DNA of 64,000 nt from Augochlora pura. Its lineage: Eukaryota > Arthropoda > Insecta > Hymenoptera > Halictidae. Positions 48,656 to 59,855 of this stretch are shown here, in pieces; position 1 is the stretch's first letter, and each line of letters begins with the position of its first letter. Position numbers and translations under genes: made by a program. The stretch lies in assembly GCF_028453695.1 (NCBI RefSeq), contig NC_135778.1, forward strand, positions 10,166,244 to 10,230,243. Direction: 5' to 3'. The notes below the pieces were generated by a model. The model did not search any database, was not told where the DNA came from, and saw nothing but the letters and a program-made list of their open reading frames with translations.

Positions 48656-49362
48656 CGGCAATTCCACCATTCCGGAAGTCACAGTTGTTCGGATTCATCG
48701 GCTCGGGTCGATATTTTCTCGAGAAACTCGGTACCACTGTGACGGACTAATTGCCGAGGGAAACGCCGCGCGCACCAGTTTCGGTAATTTTCGATTAGGG
48801 CTGCCGGGAATTCTCGCGGGAAGTTCGAAGACTAATTATAACCAGGGTCTCCATCGACCGGAAGTAATTGGCATCAGTTATGGCGCACGAGCCGCGGTCT
48901 CGCTCAAAGAGACAAGAGCGAGTCTTACACGCTCTCTTTTGGTAGAGGGCGATGGCTTCTTTGTATCTGCAAACGACCCTAAACATCCGCTTAAACACCA
49001 CCCCCACTCGGCAGCCTTGGTGTCGAAATTCTAAACTTACATCTCCAATCTCGAAGAATGCCGTTAATCCTCTTAATGAGTGTAACAGGTGGGAGATATC
49101 GATCTTCCAAAAATATTTTATTCCGTAGAACAATCCTTAAGCTGTGTTACTGGAAGATTCTATTTACTTGATTGCAGTAACTATAAAGATGTGATCCACA
49201 GTACAGATTTAATACAATGGTAGTTCTCAAAGTACTTCAGAATTCTTCAGGAATGTATGTTTTAACTTAATTTATTCTGTTTAATTATCAAGAAAATATT
49301 TCTACCATAAGAATAAATATTATGTACAACGAAATCCTTACGGTGATGCTAGTTATTATTTG
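48656..49362. other. Non-coding stretch, nothing recognised
   Basis: GC-moderate then AT-rich. No gene signal. Confidence 0.4.
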
Positions 49363-49607
49363 TTAATTCCTTGCACTGTAACAACGATTCAGGTTCGTAA
49401 TAAAGATTTCATACATGATCTGCCGAATATAGTGTTATTTGTTTTTTCTAAATAAAAACACAATTTCATTCTTCTTTTGTCAAAGGCAAAGAATAAGAGT
49501 ACATAAAAATATACAAGAAATAAAAATAGTTTCGTTTATCAGCTATTATGGTCGATGAAATGTTGATCAACACAGTCGTGAAAGATATTGTATATATATA
49601 TAGTTAA
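49363..49607 (-). mobile_element. TTAA-type MITE, subfamily B, inverted copy (245 bp)
   Basis: TTAA at both ends. It starts TTAA-TTCCTTGCACTGTAACAACG and continues AATAAAGATTTCATACATG, the reverse complement of the 39919 right end. Near the other end TTGATCAACACAGTCGTG matches the reverse complement of the left interior. The last bases before the right TTAA are eroded. Confidence 0.7.
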
Positions 49608-51009
49608 TTGAACCAGCAAAATACTCTTTAGATTACAGAATATAATATATGCACTGAATTAATTGAAAAATACATAGTCTAAATTGCATTGATAGATGTG
49701 TGAGTGACTGTGAGTGAAAAGATTTATACTGATGCTATAGGATACTTCGTGCACTAATACAAAATGATGACGAAGTAAAATTAACAAGGGTATGTAACAC
49801 AGAGTCAAGAAGAACATGTTGCAGGAAAATAGATAACAGAGAGCCAAAATATGTTTAAAGACAGAGTTCAGATTTTTAATTATTTCTAAAAGCCAATATT
49901 GTATACTATCTAAAACAAAAACTATCATCCTAAAATGTCCTCGAATTTGTTAACTTATTACGCTCGTCTGAGTTTATTCCGCCACTCGGCGCAGCATCCC
50001 CTCAAAATAATTGTTATCCTCGAACAAAGAAGTCGCCTCGAAGACCCAGAGCCGATAAATTACTATGATTATAATTCCTGCGGGATTTAACGGCAGTATT
50101 TACGAGGCTCGTAACTCTTTAGCGATGCAAGTCTCGCGCTCGGAACAATTTCCAGCGAAAGGCTAACGAAAACTGGCCGCATTCTGGCGGCCGTGGACGT
50201 TCTTTACACGACGACCCCGGCATTACCGTGTAATTATTACGAACGATCTCGGTTCGTTGGTTCGAAAGAACGTTCCGCGAGGCACGTCAAGATGTTTCGA
50301 GACCCCCGGGGAACTTTAGATTCGAGACGAAAGCTGGCCTCGTATCTCTGGAGCCCAGCAAGGTAGGCTTTAATAATGAACCACTTCAAGACTTCAGTTG
50401 ACACAGAGCCACGCCGAACGGCAGAGATTGCGGAAAGATTGGGTTCATCCATTAGCGGAGTTCGGTATCTCGGACAAGGAATTGGGAAAGTGTCCAAACT
50501 TCGCGGTTCAAGGCTCTGCCGTGTAACTCGCGTAATTCTTTTCCGCTAATTCGGAATTTCGTTCCGCATTAAGCCTGCAATTACTCGGACCTTGGCAACG
50601 GGACACTCTATATAAATTTATTCTACTAGAACTCGCGATCAGACTAAGGATTTTTAAAAGTAAAGATTGTCCAGTTTAATTGCCTCCTTTAATTAGTCTA
50701 CAATTGTTCAAACTATAAACATCTTTCACCGGAAATTATTGAATAATTTTATTAATTTATTCAATTGACATCAGACAGTTTCGCAAGGTGTTTCGTGTTT
50801 CGCAAAACAAAAATTTGTGTTTACTAACGAACCTATTAACAATATTACTAATCACTGCTATTGGGTATAGTGACCTATAAAAAATTTTACAAGATATTGA
50901 ATTATACTCGATGTATAATTTAGATGTTGATATGGCGGTGTTCTTCGACATTTACCGTAGAACTAGTGAGCGATTCTCTAAACGATAAAACATTGATTTC
51001 ATATTAAAA
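49608..51009. other. Non-coding stretch, nothing recognised
   Basis: AT-rich to 49950, GC-moderate 49970-50600, AT-rich again. Short minus frames have no exon signals. Confidence 0.4.
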
Positions 51010-51200
51010 GCTCAGAAAAGGTAACCCGAATCTACTATAGAAATTGAATGATCAGTAGAACTAAACTATAATCAACTATACGTAGAACCCCTAATTTAAT
51101 TATAAGTAGAAATTATTCCAAATCAACTATAGAAACTCAAATTAATCAAAGACTAAAATTTAACCAAAACACAGTATAGAAAACCAAATTAAGTAATAGG
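51010..51200. repeat. Degenerate AT-rich repeat with ACTATAGAAA / AGTAGAA phrases
   Basis: CTACTATAGAAATTGAATGA, GTAGAACTAAACTATAATC, AACTATACGTAGAACC, AAGTAGAAATTATTCC and CAACTATAGAAACTCAAATT recur with loose ~30-base spacing. Old and weak; simple-sequence drift is an alternative. Confidence 0.35.
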
Positions 51201-51778
51201 AGATGTAGTTATAATAGTAATTGGAAAATTTAAGAAAACCAACTGTAAAAAAATAAATAAAATAAGCCTATAGAAAATAAAAAGAGAAAAGAATATCAGA
51301 TCTGTATTCTATTAAGGTATTCATAATTGTAGTATAGGAATTCAAATTCGTGCTAAGTTATTCGTCGACTAACCCTAGTTTCTTTAATTTCTCCTTTACT
51401 AATAATTTTTTCGTATATGAATTCACTATTGACTACCTTCTTCTTTAACCGTCTACTGATTACGTCCTGCCGCTTGATTCGCATTCATACAGTCAGCTCT
51501 ATGTTAAGTCTAATGCAGTTTAATCACAGCAGCAATCATACTTAAAACCATTTACGGCAGCAGCCATTTACTGTTTCAAATGGCCTTTTCGCCACGAACC
51601 AAATTACAAAACATTAGCCAAAATCTTCATGTACCGCCAAGGGGCTTGAACCCTCGCTCATAAAACCGCCGAGTGAAACTGGTAGGTTATAGCTAGCGAC
51701 TGTAGAGGTTCGCGTCTGTTTCCGGTAAGTTCACCGGAAGTTCGCTAAGAGTAGAAGAGGATGAAGGGTTGTTCTCAC
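51201..51778. other. Non-coding stretch; tRNA-like T-arm only
   Basis: AT-rich, then mixed. GGGTTCAAGCCCC on the minus strand (51641-51653) resembles a tRNA T-arm with a 5-bp stem, but no matching acceptor arm or A box is found, so no tRNA is called. Confidence 0.4.
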
Positions 51779-51985
51779 CTGTTCCGCGTGTCAGACGAAC
51801 GCAGCCGAGGAGATAAGCGACGAACCGGGGCAGGAGTGCGGTGCGTGCAGCCTCTTCAAGGCTTGAAGGTGTTTGAAGGCGTTTGAAAGCGAGGTTTCTG
51901 GCGGAATCGAGGGCTGCACGAGCCACTCGTGTCGTTGGCCGTTCAACCGCCGTCACGACGTCGCGAGCGCATCTTGTCACACGAT
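51779..51985 (-). other. Candidate first or internal exon with strong donor (minus)
   Basis: Reading the minus strand, GGAACAG|GTGAGAAC places a consensus-like donor with the exon ending at 51779. The exon side is GC-richer than the intron side, and one frame is open across the whole segment (residues such as LQTPSSLEEAARTALLP and RFVAYLLGCVRLTRG), but it has no in-frame ATG, so the segment may be untranslated or the tail of an exon that starts further out. The 5' limit given is arbitrary. It lies upstream, in minus-strand terms, of the candidate coding block at 38.5-39.75 kb; a shared transcript is possible but not shown. Confidence 0.25.
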
Positions 51986-53214
51986 AATTCGGGATCCAAA
52001 CACCGACGAAAAAACCGTAAGAACTGTATTCACCCTTTCTTTTTAATCACTCTCTCGAACGTATGTTTGTCACTCGCGGCGTGTATAATCGCTCTTCCTC
52101 TATCCGGTTCCACAGCCGATTCTCTTCCTTCTCTGCTATTCGCGTGTTACCGTTCACCGTGCACCGTGTACCGATCCCTTCCTCGGTCCACCACCCCCAC
52201 TTTCCACCTGGTTTTCACGTTCACCCTTTTCAACTAGACCTCTATTGGCCTGAGGCCAGCCGCCACGACTGGTCGTTGTTCTCTACGACGGACAAAGACA
52301 AAGACGACGACAACTGAATCGAACGAAAAGCGAACTCGATTTCCAGCCGCCATTACTTCCCGATCCCCGGTACGGATCCCGTTTTCGATTTCGATTTCGA
52401 TCGACGTGCTCGCGCGGCCGTCGATTAATCGCGACGGATAGGTCTTCGCCGTTTAGCCCGCTCGACCGGCATCTACGGATCAGGGAAACCAGTCAGAACA
52501 ATCACGACCCCACCGGTTCCAACCCCCGCGTTAAGTCCGGATTACCCTCGGTCCGCTTCTTAACTGTCTAACCCTTCAAGGATACCACGCACCTTGATTT
52601 CCTGACGTAGCCATTGTTTGAATTGAATTTCGGGACGCGACTGATGAGCCTTCTAATTGCAAATCTTTTAGTTGTAGCGAATTGAATGATTCTTTGATGG
52701 TTTTATAAGATCCCTGGATCTATTTAAATGAATTGCTATGTGGCCTATAATACTATTCGCTTTTGCATTTATTGCAAGACTTGTCTAGTGTAAAAAATAT
52801 CCTTTGAAGATTTTCAAAGATCGAGGGAACCATGGTCAGATGTTAAAAGATTCGAAACTCTAATCGAAAAGTTAATACACGGGAGAGAAGTTGTTATCAA
52901 AAACTACGATGATTATCTTAATGATTAGAAGTAGATATTAATCTTATAGATCAAAGAGGAGATATTAAACTAGCTCTTAGAAAGAAGATATCAATTGAAA
53001 TGTATCATCAGACCCCGCGTACTGGAATAATGATTTGAATACTCTTCAAGATAGTAACTTCTTTCAAAACAATTTTTAACCAAGAATGTCAAATAATGTG
53101 GCGATTTGCTATAAGTAAATATTTATGCGTCATAATCGAATGGAACTTGTTCTCTACGTACACTTTAGTGCGAGTTATACGCATGTATGTATTTTTAGCT
53201 GAATGTACACGTCA
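51986..53214. other. Non-coding stretch, GC-rich first half
   Basis: Pyrimidine-rich, CpG-containing sequence at 52020-52600, possibly promoter-proximal to the minus-strand donor at 51779, then AT-rich. TTTCGA is repeated at about 52384-52401. No promoter motif can be fixed. Confidence 0.4.
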
Positions 53215-53292
53215 GATACGCATGAATGACGCAACCCCGCAGAAAACATTGGTGTCATTCATATACGAATGACGTGGCACGCAATGCTTTAA
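53215..53292 (-). mobile_element. TTAACGC-type repeat end, second terminal family (partial)
   Basis: On the minus strand it starts TTAA-AGCATTGCGTGCCACG, then CGTATATGAATGACACC, matching 7855 and 32419. Within it GAATGAC and GTCATTC form a local inverted repeat. The far end is not resolved. Confidence 0.4.
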
Positions 53293-54726
53293 CAGTGTTG
53301 CTATGTTGGTCGCATGCGACCGCCGATAAATATTGCTGTTTATCTTTTTTATGGTTTTTACATGGAAATCAAGTTTTTAAATAACATATTAACAATCATT
53401 TGAAAGTGATTGCGTATTATTCTGTCCGACGAAGCAAATGATTTAGCGGACTTGGAAAAATTATTTTAGAAATTTATTTACCGAATGATCCCCGACATCG
53501 ATATTTAAAAAGTCTCTATCTGTTTTGTTTTCTGAAACAAAGCACCACTTTGTAAATAATTATCCGTCGTTCAGCAAATGATGTATTTGATTCCAATATT
53601 AAATGAAATTCTCGCTGCGAACAATTGCGGATGAATGGTTCTTCATCGGTTGTTTCACACAAGAACAACGCTGTCTGATATTTTCCCTTTGTTATCTTCT
53701 CTCGGGCAATTTTTATTCAAAATAAAAATAAGAAGTGGCAACTCGAAACAATGGATCGTTTCCGCGATTTTATTAGTTTTATAGTAGAAAAAACGATGCA
53801 GAAAAAAATAGTATTGCTTTTTGCTCAAATCGCACGGTCCACGAATTTCTTCGGCAGTTCCTTTAAAACAACACGATAAACATTTGTGAGCTTTAACTTA
53901 TATGAACGTATAATTTCTCTAGTATGAACATTTTCTTTTTTATCGTGTACCTAGCCCGGAGTTCACGAATACCCGGAGGTGATAATATTGTTCTTAGCTG
54001 ATATAATGAAAGTTGTTCAGTCGGTAGATCTGTGCTACCTTGGTCGACGAGAATTGTTAAACTTTATGAAATAATATCGCGATGGGAACCAACTGGTTTC
54101 GCGGATACTATAGTACGTGTACTATTAATTCGCTCCTCGAAGAACTCTACATAAATAAAATAACGATAGAATTGATTTTTATCTTTTCTAAACGAGCTCA
54201 GTCTGTTCAATCATTTTTTAAACTTATTCCACATGGAACCGTATAAAAATTCACATACGCAAAGACCAAATTTCCATGTAACGATTTTTAAGCGATCCTT
54301 GAAGAGATAGAACCTTGGATGCCGACCCCCGACTTCAATTTCCAGCCACAACAACTTGCTACAACCATGTGAAACTAGCAACAATTCGACCGAGGCTAAA
54401 AATTCAGCGGAAACAACACCTTCGAAATACCACCGCCGACTAATACTTGAACTTACAGATCCTCCAAAGAGCCTAGAACTTTGCGGACCAACGTGAAACA
54501 TCCGCAGCTGCAGCGAATTGTGGTTTCGCTTCCTTGAACGTGAAAAATTCCCGAGACCGTGCCACGTTGCGCCCGGAATTGATCGCTGCAAAATGTCCGT
54601 CGACGTTGCGAATATTTTCCAGCGATGGATCCGGGCAAAGATCTTGGTCCGAACAAAGACGCAATTTGTCGTTCCACGTTAGCCCACAGGATCGTGAGAA
54701 GCGGACCGAGGAGAATACGCGTCGAA
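53293..54726. other. Non-coding stretch, nothing recognised
   Basis: AT-rich to 54230, then mixed. Frames at 54211-54767 overlap in several phases on both strands. Confidence 0.4.
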
Positions 54727-54772
54727 GGAAAGAGAAAGAGAGAGAGAGAAAGAAAGAGAAAGAATGAGAGAT

Positions 54773-54803
<31 letters not shown>
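54727..54803. repeat. (GA)n / GAAA microsatellite
   Basis: Purine-only apart from two T-containing interruptions (AATGAGAGATCAAG); it ends in a pure (GA) run of about 28 bases. Confidence 0.95.
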
Positions 54804-54805
<2 letters not shown>

Positions 54806-57800
54806 GACGACCCCGGATATCCGTGCGTCGGGATCTCGATAATCCGGGGTGAGCGGGACGGAAACAGGCCGGAATTGCAGGGAGCTCGGATTAACCAGAA
54901 TTTTTCCTCGCCGCGAAACAAACGGAAGGAAACGTTCTAAGCCCCCCTAACGGCATCGACCCGAAGGATCCCAGGACAGGCAGCTGCTGGTGGACCCGAG
55001 AGATCTCCTATTAAAATAAGAGGCGTCAGCCTCCTAGTTTACCTTGTTCCAAATATTTGAACAGCCAACTTTCTGCTTGCTGAAAAATTCCACTCTCGAG
55101 TAGAATCACCCGGTCGTGGTCATACACCGTTCCTGCCCTCGCGATCCCTTTCCGTGATTAATGCGACGCTCGAATATCATTAAAGCGTCGATTACCGGCG
55201 TCGAAAACTTCATTAACCAAGTCGGAACTAATCAATTAGTTCGGTAAAGAACTTGAATCCGGACGGTCGTCCGAACCTAGCTTTACAGGAATTTCTTGTA
55301 GCCGAACTGCTGCGCAGGGATTTTTGACATTTTTTCCACAGCTGGATGAGATATTGAAAAAGCTATGCCAAGTTTGAAACCTACCTACTTCACACATTTA
55401 GATTTAGAAATTTTTACGATATTTATATAAAGGTTCATGGAGTCTAAACAAGGACGTTCAGATTGATAATGAAATATTTCTATCCTGCTTAAATTATTGA
55501 GGAAAACACTAGTGTCGCTTCGATACCGGGTGTATTCCTCCTAAACATAGAATTGCAGTTGAATGACATTTTTCAACAGGTGCATCAGATGCCTAAAGGA
55601 TCGCAATATTTAACGAAAAATTAGAGAGGGTATGGTTGCCAGCGGATGCGAACTCAAGGGCAATTATCCGCAGCCAGCGTTTATGAGCGAGCGTGTCTGG
55701 CATCGGCGATAGAAATGCTACAGGTCCTCTTCTAATGTCGCGAGGAGGGTGAGTGAGGGCAGCAGGGCTGCAGAATCGAGTGCGGGAATTGCTTCAGAGG
55801 GGAGAGAGAAAGAGAGAGCTTGCCAAACGAAGAAGCACCCGAGCACCACGTGCCGGAATAACGACTAGCCGAACGCTCCTTTCGCAGGCGTCTCAATTTA
55901 AAAGGATAAAGACACCGCATAAGGTGAAGCTGTTGTTTAATTTGTCCCGGTCGACGGGCTCCCGATAAAACGCCCGTCACGTTTGCTAGACGTGACTTAC
56001 GGATCGGCCACGGGCCCTAGCCATTGTTTGGACAAAATGCCCTCAAGACTTATTTGTACAAGCAATAAACTGTCCTCCTAGACGGAACCATGTTTGCCGA
56101 TACTTGCGCGGGTTTCCTCGAGAAGCTGAGGAGCTTTCGCGGCGCGTTTTCAACGACTATTGCACGGAGACCACCGGAGCTGTATCGATAACTTTGAAGC
56201 TCCGTCTCCTTTCGAACGAGGATGTTTTCAAAATTGAAAAGATTCTGCTTCGGTACACCGTCCTCGCTGCGAGGCAATCGTGGCACAAGGAAGTTCGTAG
56301 ATACATAGAAACATATTTGGAAACGAAACCTATTGGTAGTTCTATTTTGCTTTTAATTATTTCCGGCGAGCGAACGATTTCTCTTATTTAAATTTTTATG
56401 ACGATTTCAAGAGCCCAAAATATGTATATAGATATATGTATACAGTTAGACACGGTAGTATTCAAACGACTAATTCTAATTATACCGAGCGATCTAAATT
56501 TTGTTGAGATGTTAGTTTACTGGATGATTAAATAATTGTTTTTGAAAATTGCAATGAAATAATGAAAAAAAGTTGAAATTCTCGTGTTTTAACTCTTTTG
56601 TCTGAGGCTATGACAATAATTTAAAAAATGCGTTTTATAGATCACGGTAACTTGTATGCATGAGCATTTCATGATTTTTTTAACCAATCTNTAGTAAAAA
56701 AATTCCACTAACACCTTCGAAAATTGTACATCGTTCTGCCTGACTATAAAGAAGTACGAATGCATTCGCATCTCACTGTACGTATTGCGTTAGAGTGCAC
56801 CTACTCGTGCTGCGACTGATCCAAGTGTAAATATCTGAAAATTGTGTGATCGTTTATCCGGGAAAATTCCATGAAGGTTGGTCTTTGCATTCGAAAATTG
56901 ATTCAAAGGAAGAAGCTGATCTATTTTGGCGCAGAAATGGGAAAACTTAGAACGCTTCGGCGTTTACAAATATAGGATCGTTAAATTCCGGAAAATATCG
57001 GTTCCTCCGTGTTTGATCTGCCGGAAAGTCTCGAAGTAATTGAAACTCGGTATTTTGTGTACCGTTTCCTGCCGGCGTCTAAATACTTGCCGCGCAAATA
57101 TTGAACTTCGTTCGGAAAGGTTGCAGCTGTTGATAAAGCGCCGGGACGGTGACAAGGAAATTGTACGCCAAATATGATTAGCGTGCAAAGTGTTCGAGGG
57201 TGTAAGGAAGCCCCAATACCGCGAAAAAGGAGCATCCTCGAACTGTGTTCTATCTTTTGGATCGCCCTGTAGAGCTCCCTAGACGATTACGCTCGGAATG
57301 CGTACGCCGGCACTGGGGCGTTTGAAACGAGCCGCGAGATCGTATCAGCGAAATTAGAAAATAATTAACGCTTTACCGGGTTGTACGTTCCGACAGCTAC
57401 ATGCAATCGCAACACGAAACCTGTCGTTGTCTCGGTTTGCAACTTTTTCTGTTCCGCGTTCCCCGTTATGCAGACACTCCGCGAAATCGGAGTGATTTCG
57501 GTAACGAAGCCGAAAACTGCTTAAAACTTAATGTTGATCACAGTGATTATCCGTTTAGACCGTGCGAGCCCTAATGACATTCACTTCTCGCTGACGGCAT
57601 GTCGCGCGTGAAAATTCATTTACAAAGATATCGACTTTAATAGAATGCGACAAAATTTTAGATAACTGCCACGGCATGTAGGAATAATAACAACGTTTGC
57701 TCGGCGAAACTAACGAGGGAGGCACGCCCGTCCCCAAAATTCGGGAAAATTATTAATTTTCAGAAAGTGTGATGTATAACGATGAAATCCCAGATTGATT

Positions 57801-58072
57801 CCGAACACCGCTCACCTCGGAGCGCTCGAGTACATCCGACTCTGTATTTAGAAGAGACAAGCCGGAGAACAGCAGCCTTTATGCGTCAAGACCTCCGGTT
57901 TTCAGTCGAACGCGGCGCATACGGTGGCTGACATTCTGGAATTCATGCGAGACATTTCGCAATAAGCGTCTACATCTCCGTGTGGTTCGCCGATGAATTA
58001 GAGTAGCTAGCATGCGCTCCGAGAGACCGTTTCTAATCCTATGAGCTCGAAAATTCGAAGCTAGCGTCGGCC
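54804..58072. other. Non-coding stretch, one ambiguous base at 56691
   Basis: GC-moderate at 54810-55260 and 55620-56300, AT-rich between and after. The + frame 56104-56391 is protein-like (for example LSNEDVFKIEKILL, HKEVRRYIETYLE) but has no ATG or acceptor, so it is noted only. The n at 56691 marks an assembly uncertainty. Confidence 0.4.
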
Positions 58073-58288
58073 ATGGCTGATGACAAAATTCATAGTCGAA
58101 TGCAAGGATATAATCGAATAAAACGCCGTTCTTATTTGAAAGAAGATCTCCTTGAATCGCGTCGAGAAAATTTCGCTGAAAAGTCTGCGAGCGTATTCGA
58201 GACAGTTTGGCGAGCGAACGCCACAAATTTCAGCTTATTGAATCGATTCTACGAAGACGCGGGGCTGGGAATGACAGGACTGTTTTAA
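58073..58288 (+). CDS. Candidate 71-residue small ORF with good start context
   Basis: ATG in the context GGCCATGGC (G at +4) opens a 71-codon frame to TAA. AATAAA lies at 58326-58331, about 38 bases after the stop, where a poly(A) signal could sit. The product is charged and helix-prone (SYLKEDLLESRRENFAEK, then ATNFSLLNRFYEDAG), with no signal peptide or membrane helix. The family is not recognised. An opposite-strand frame (57879-58226) is also open over most of it. Start context plus nearby AATAAA make it the best small ORF here, yet chance remains a serious alternative. Confidence 0.25.
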   Translation: MADDKIHSRMQGYNRIKRRSYLKEDLLESRRENFAEKSASVFETVWRANATNFSLLNRFYEDAGLGMTGLF

Positions 58289-58730
58289 TTACACGGACCT
58301 CTTTTTGCAGTTCAGTTTCTAGTTAAATAAAGTACGAAACCTCGCATCGATCGAACTTCGTTTGCTTTTCTTTTTTGCGAGTCGCTCACAAAGAGAGCCT
58401 ACCTTTTTGATCCGTCACGGTACCCTAACCCTGCAACACTCGTGCCCGTGACATACACGGTCACGCTAAGCCGACGAAGAACGTTATTGAGCCTGATAAA
58501 CATTTTTAAATACGAGGGCGTCGGCTCGCAGCGCGAGCAATCAAACGGCGACGGTTTTCTCGGGACATAACCTGACCGACACTTTGACTATGCGCATATT
58601 TATGCATTCATGGCGTATGCGAGCTTGAAAGATGCAAGAAAACCATTCTATATTTACACTGAATCGAGTCACGAATAAAACCTGCCGCAAGCTTCGAAGG
58701 AGTACAAACAACGAGAAGGATTAACCCATT
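58289..58730. other. Short non-coding spacer
   Basis: Holds the AATAAA noted for the small ORF; nothing else seen. Confidence 0.4.
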
Positions 58731-59071
58731 TGCATCGCAAGGAAGAGTGGAACGTAATGACCTTATCATCGATTGTACTATGCACCACCACTAGGAACGG
58801 TCTACGTGCGAAGCTACCATGCTGTTATCACACTAACAAATTATTTCTTTGTTTTAAGAATGGATAAACTGACATACGAGGATAAATATAGGTATAGTAT
58901 AGGATAGTATAGGATCAAAATTACTTGAACTAATCGTAAGGTGTAGTATAAAAAAGTACCGTCGACTCATAAAATCCACGATTTAATGACAAATAAACGA
59001 TTCAACGCTTCTGTGAATTTTCTTAATAAAGTTATCCAAATCCATAAAAATTGATGATGTAAATGGGTTAT
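58731..59071. mobile_element. TTAA-type MITE with CCCATTTGCATC termini (341 bp)
   Basis: The left flank is TTAA and the right a mutated TTAT. Termini are CCCATTTGCATCGC and, inverted, CCCATTTACATCATC. The terminus is a diverged form of the CCCTTTGCAC family; the interior is AT-rich and not clearly shared. It contains a short local duplication TAGGTATAGTATAGGATAGT. No coding capacity. Confidence 0.65.
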
Positions 59072-59404
59072 CACTGAACTTATACAAACTTTTATAAGAA
59101 AATGTAGGGCTAATTACTTGATGCAGATACTGGTGCTAACGAAAACTGCGCAAGATTTGACGCAGTCTAGTTTGCGCTGCAAGCCGCGTGAATCAGCAAC
59201 GAGCGAAAGACAAGAAGGAAGAAAGACGCGTTTCGACGACGAAGGCGACTGATGAATGGTAATCGCATCGAGGTATCGATTGCGGAAGAGGAATAAACAC
59301 GTGTGCGAATTCGAAAACCGTGGGCCCTTCGGAAATTATCGGAGACGAAGCATCGACACCGCTCGCGTGCCACGAAAAAATTGAAATCTGCCGCCGCCCG
59401 ATGC

Positions 59405-59434
59405 CCGTTGCACCCGTTGCACCCGTTGCACCCG
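59405..59434. repeat. 9-bp tandem repeat CCCGTTGCA, three units
   Basis: Three exact units, plus a leading partial. In one frame it reads as repeated Val-Ala-Pro. Confidence 0.9.
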
Positions 59435-59646
59435 AGAACCTCGGAGCCAGTCGCGTGAACGAGAGAGCTCGAATCAACGACCTTGATTACGCCCTCCGGC
59501 CTATCGTTTCCTCGGCCGAGGCCAGCTTTTCCGCCTCTGCTCCGCCTCGAAACTACCGAAAACGTTCCCGGAAAACGAAAAACCGAGAATCGCTACCGTG
59601 CCAGCCACTTCCGGTCCGGATACGGTTAGGAGTGGTTAGGAAACCC

Positions 59647-59668
59647 GGGGGGGGGGGGGGGGGGGGGG
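59647..59668. repeat. Poly(G) tract, 22 bases
   Basis: Twenty-two consecutive G followed by TGTAG. Long enough to form G-quadruplexes; also a site where assembly length is unreliable. Confidence 0.95.
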
Positions 59669-59680
59669 TGTAGTGATTAA

Positions 59681-59855
59681 TTGACGCGTTGAGTGCCACG
59701 GCGATCGTTCCGTACAATTCCTTGACTATCACCAAGAATTCACCTTTATCGCGGATCGAATTTTCTGATAGAGTTTATCAAATTTAACGAGCTACGGTTT
59801 CATTAGCCGTGTTACTTTGATTCCGTTCGTTTTCGCAGTATGTCGAACGCGTTGA
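59681..59855. mobile_element. Small element of the CGCGTT family, TTGA at both ends (175 bp)
   Basis: TTGA flanks both sides (59681-59684 and 59852-59855). Termini begin CGCGTTGAGTGCCACGG and, inverted, CGCGTTCGACATACTGC. The left terminus is the best match to the CGCGTT family at 7855, 32419 and 53292. Either the target was TTGA rather than TTAA, or both copies derive from a TTGA site. Confidence 0.55.

Larger units (their letters stand above)
59072..59680. other. Non-coding stretch with short repeat and G22 tract
   Basis: Contains three CCCGTTGCA units (59405-59434) and the poly(G) tract listed separately. Frames open on both strands across 59160-59670 look compositional. Confidence 0.45.

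Noticed and set aside
51632..51705. tRNA gene on the minus strand
   Set aside because: Only the T-arm is present; no matching 7-base acceptor stem, D arm or A box.
56104..56391. 95-codon plus frame of good composition
   Set aside because: No ATG, no acceptor, and an opposite-strand frame open across much of it.
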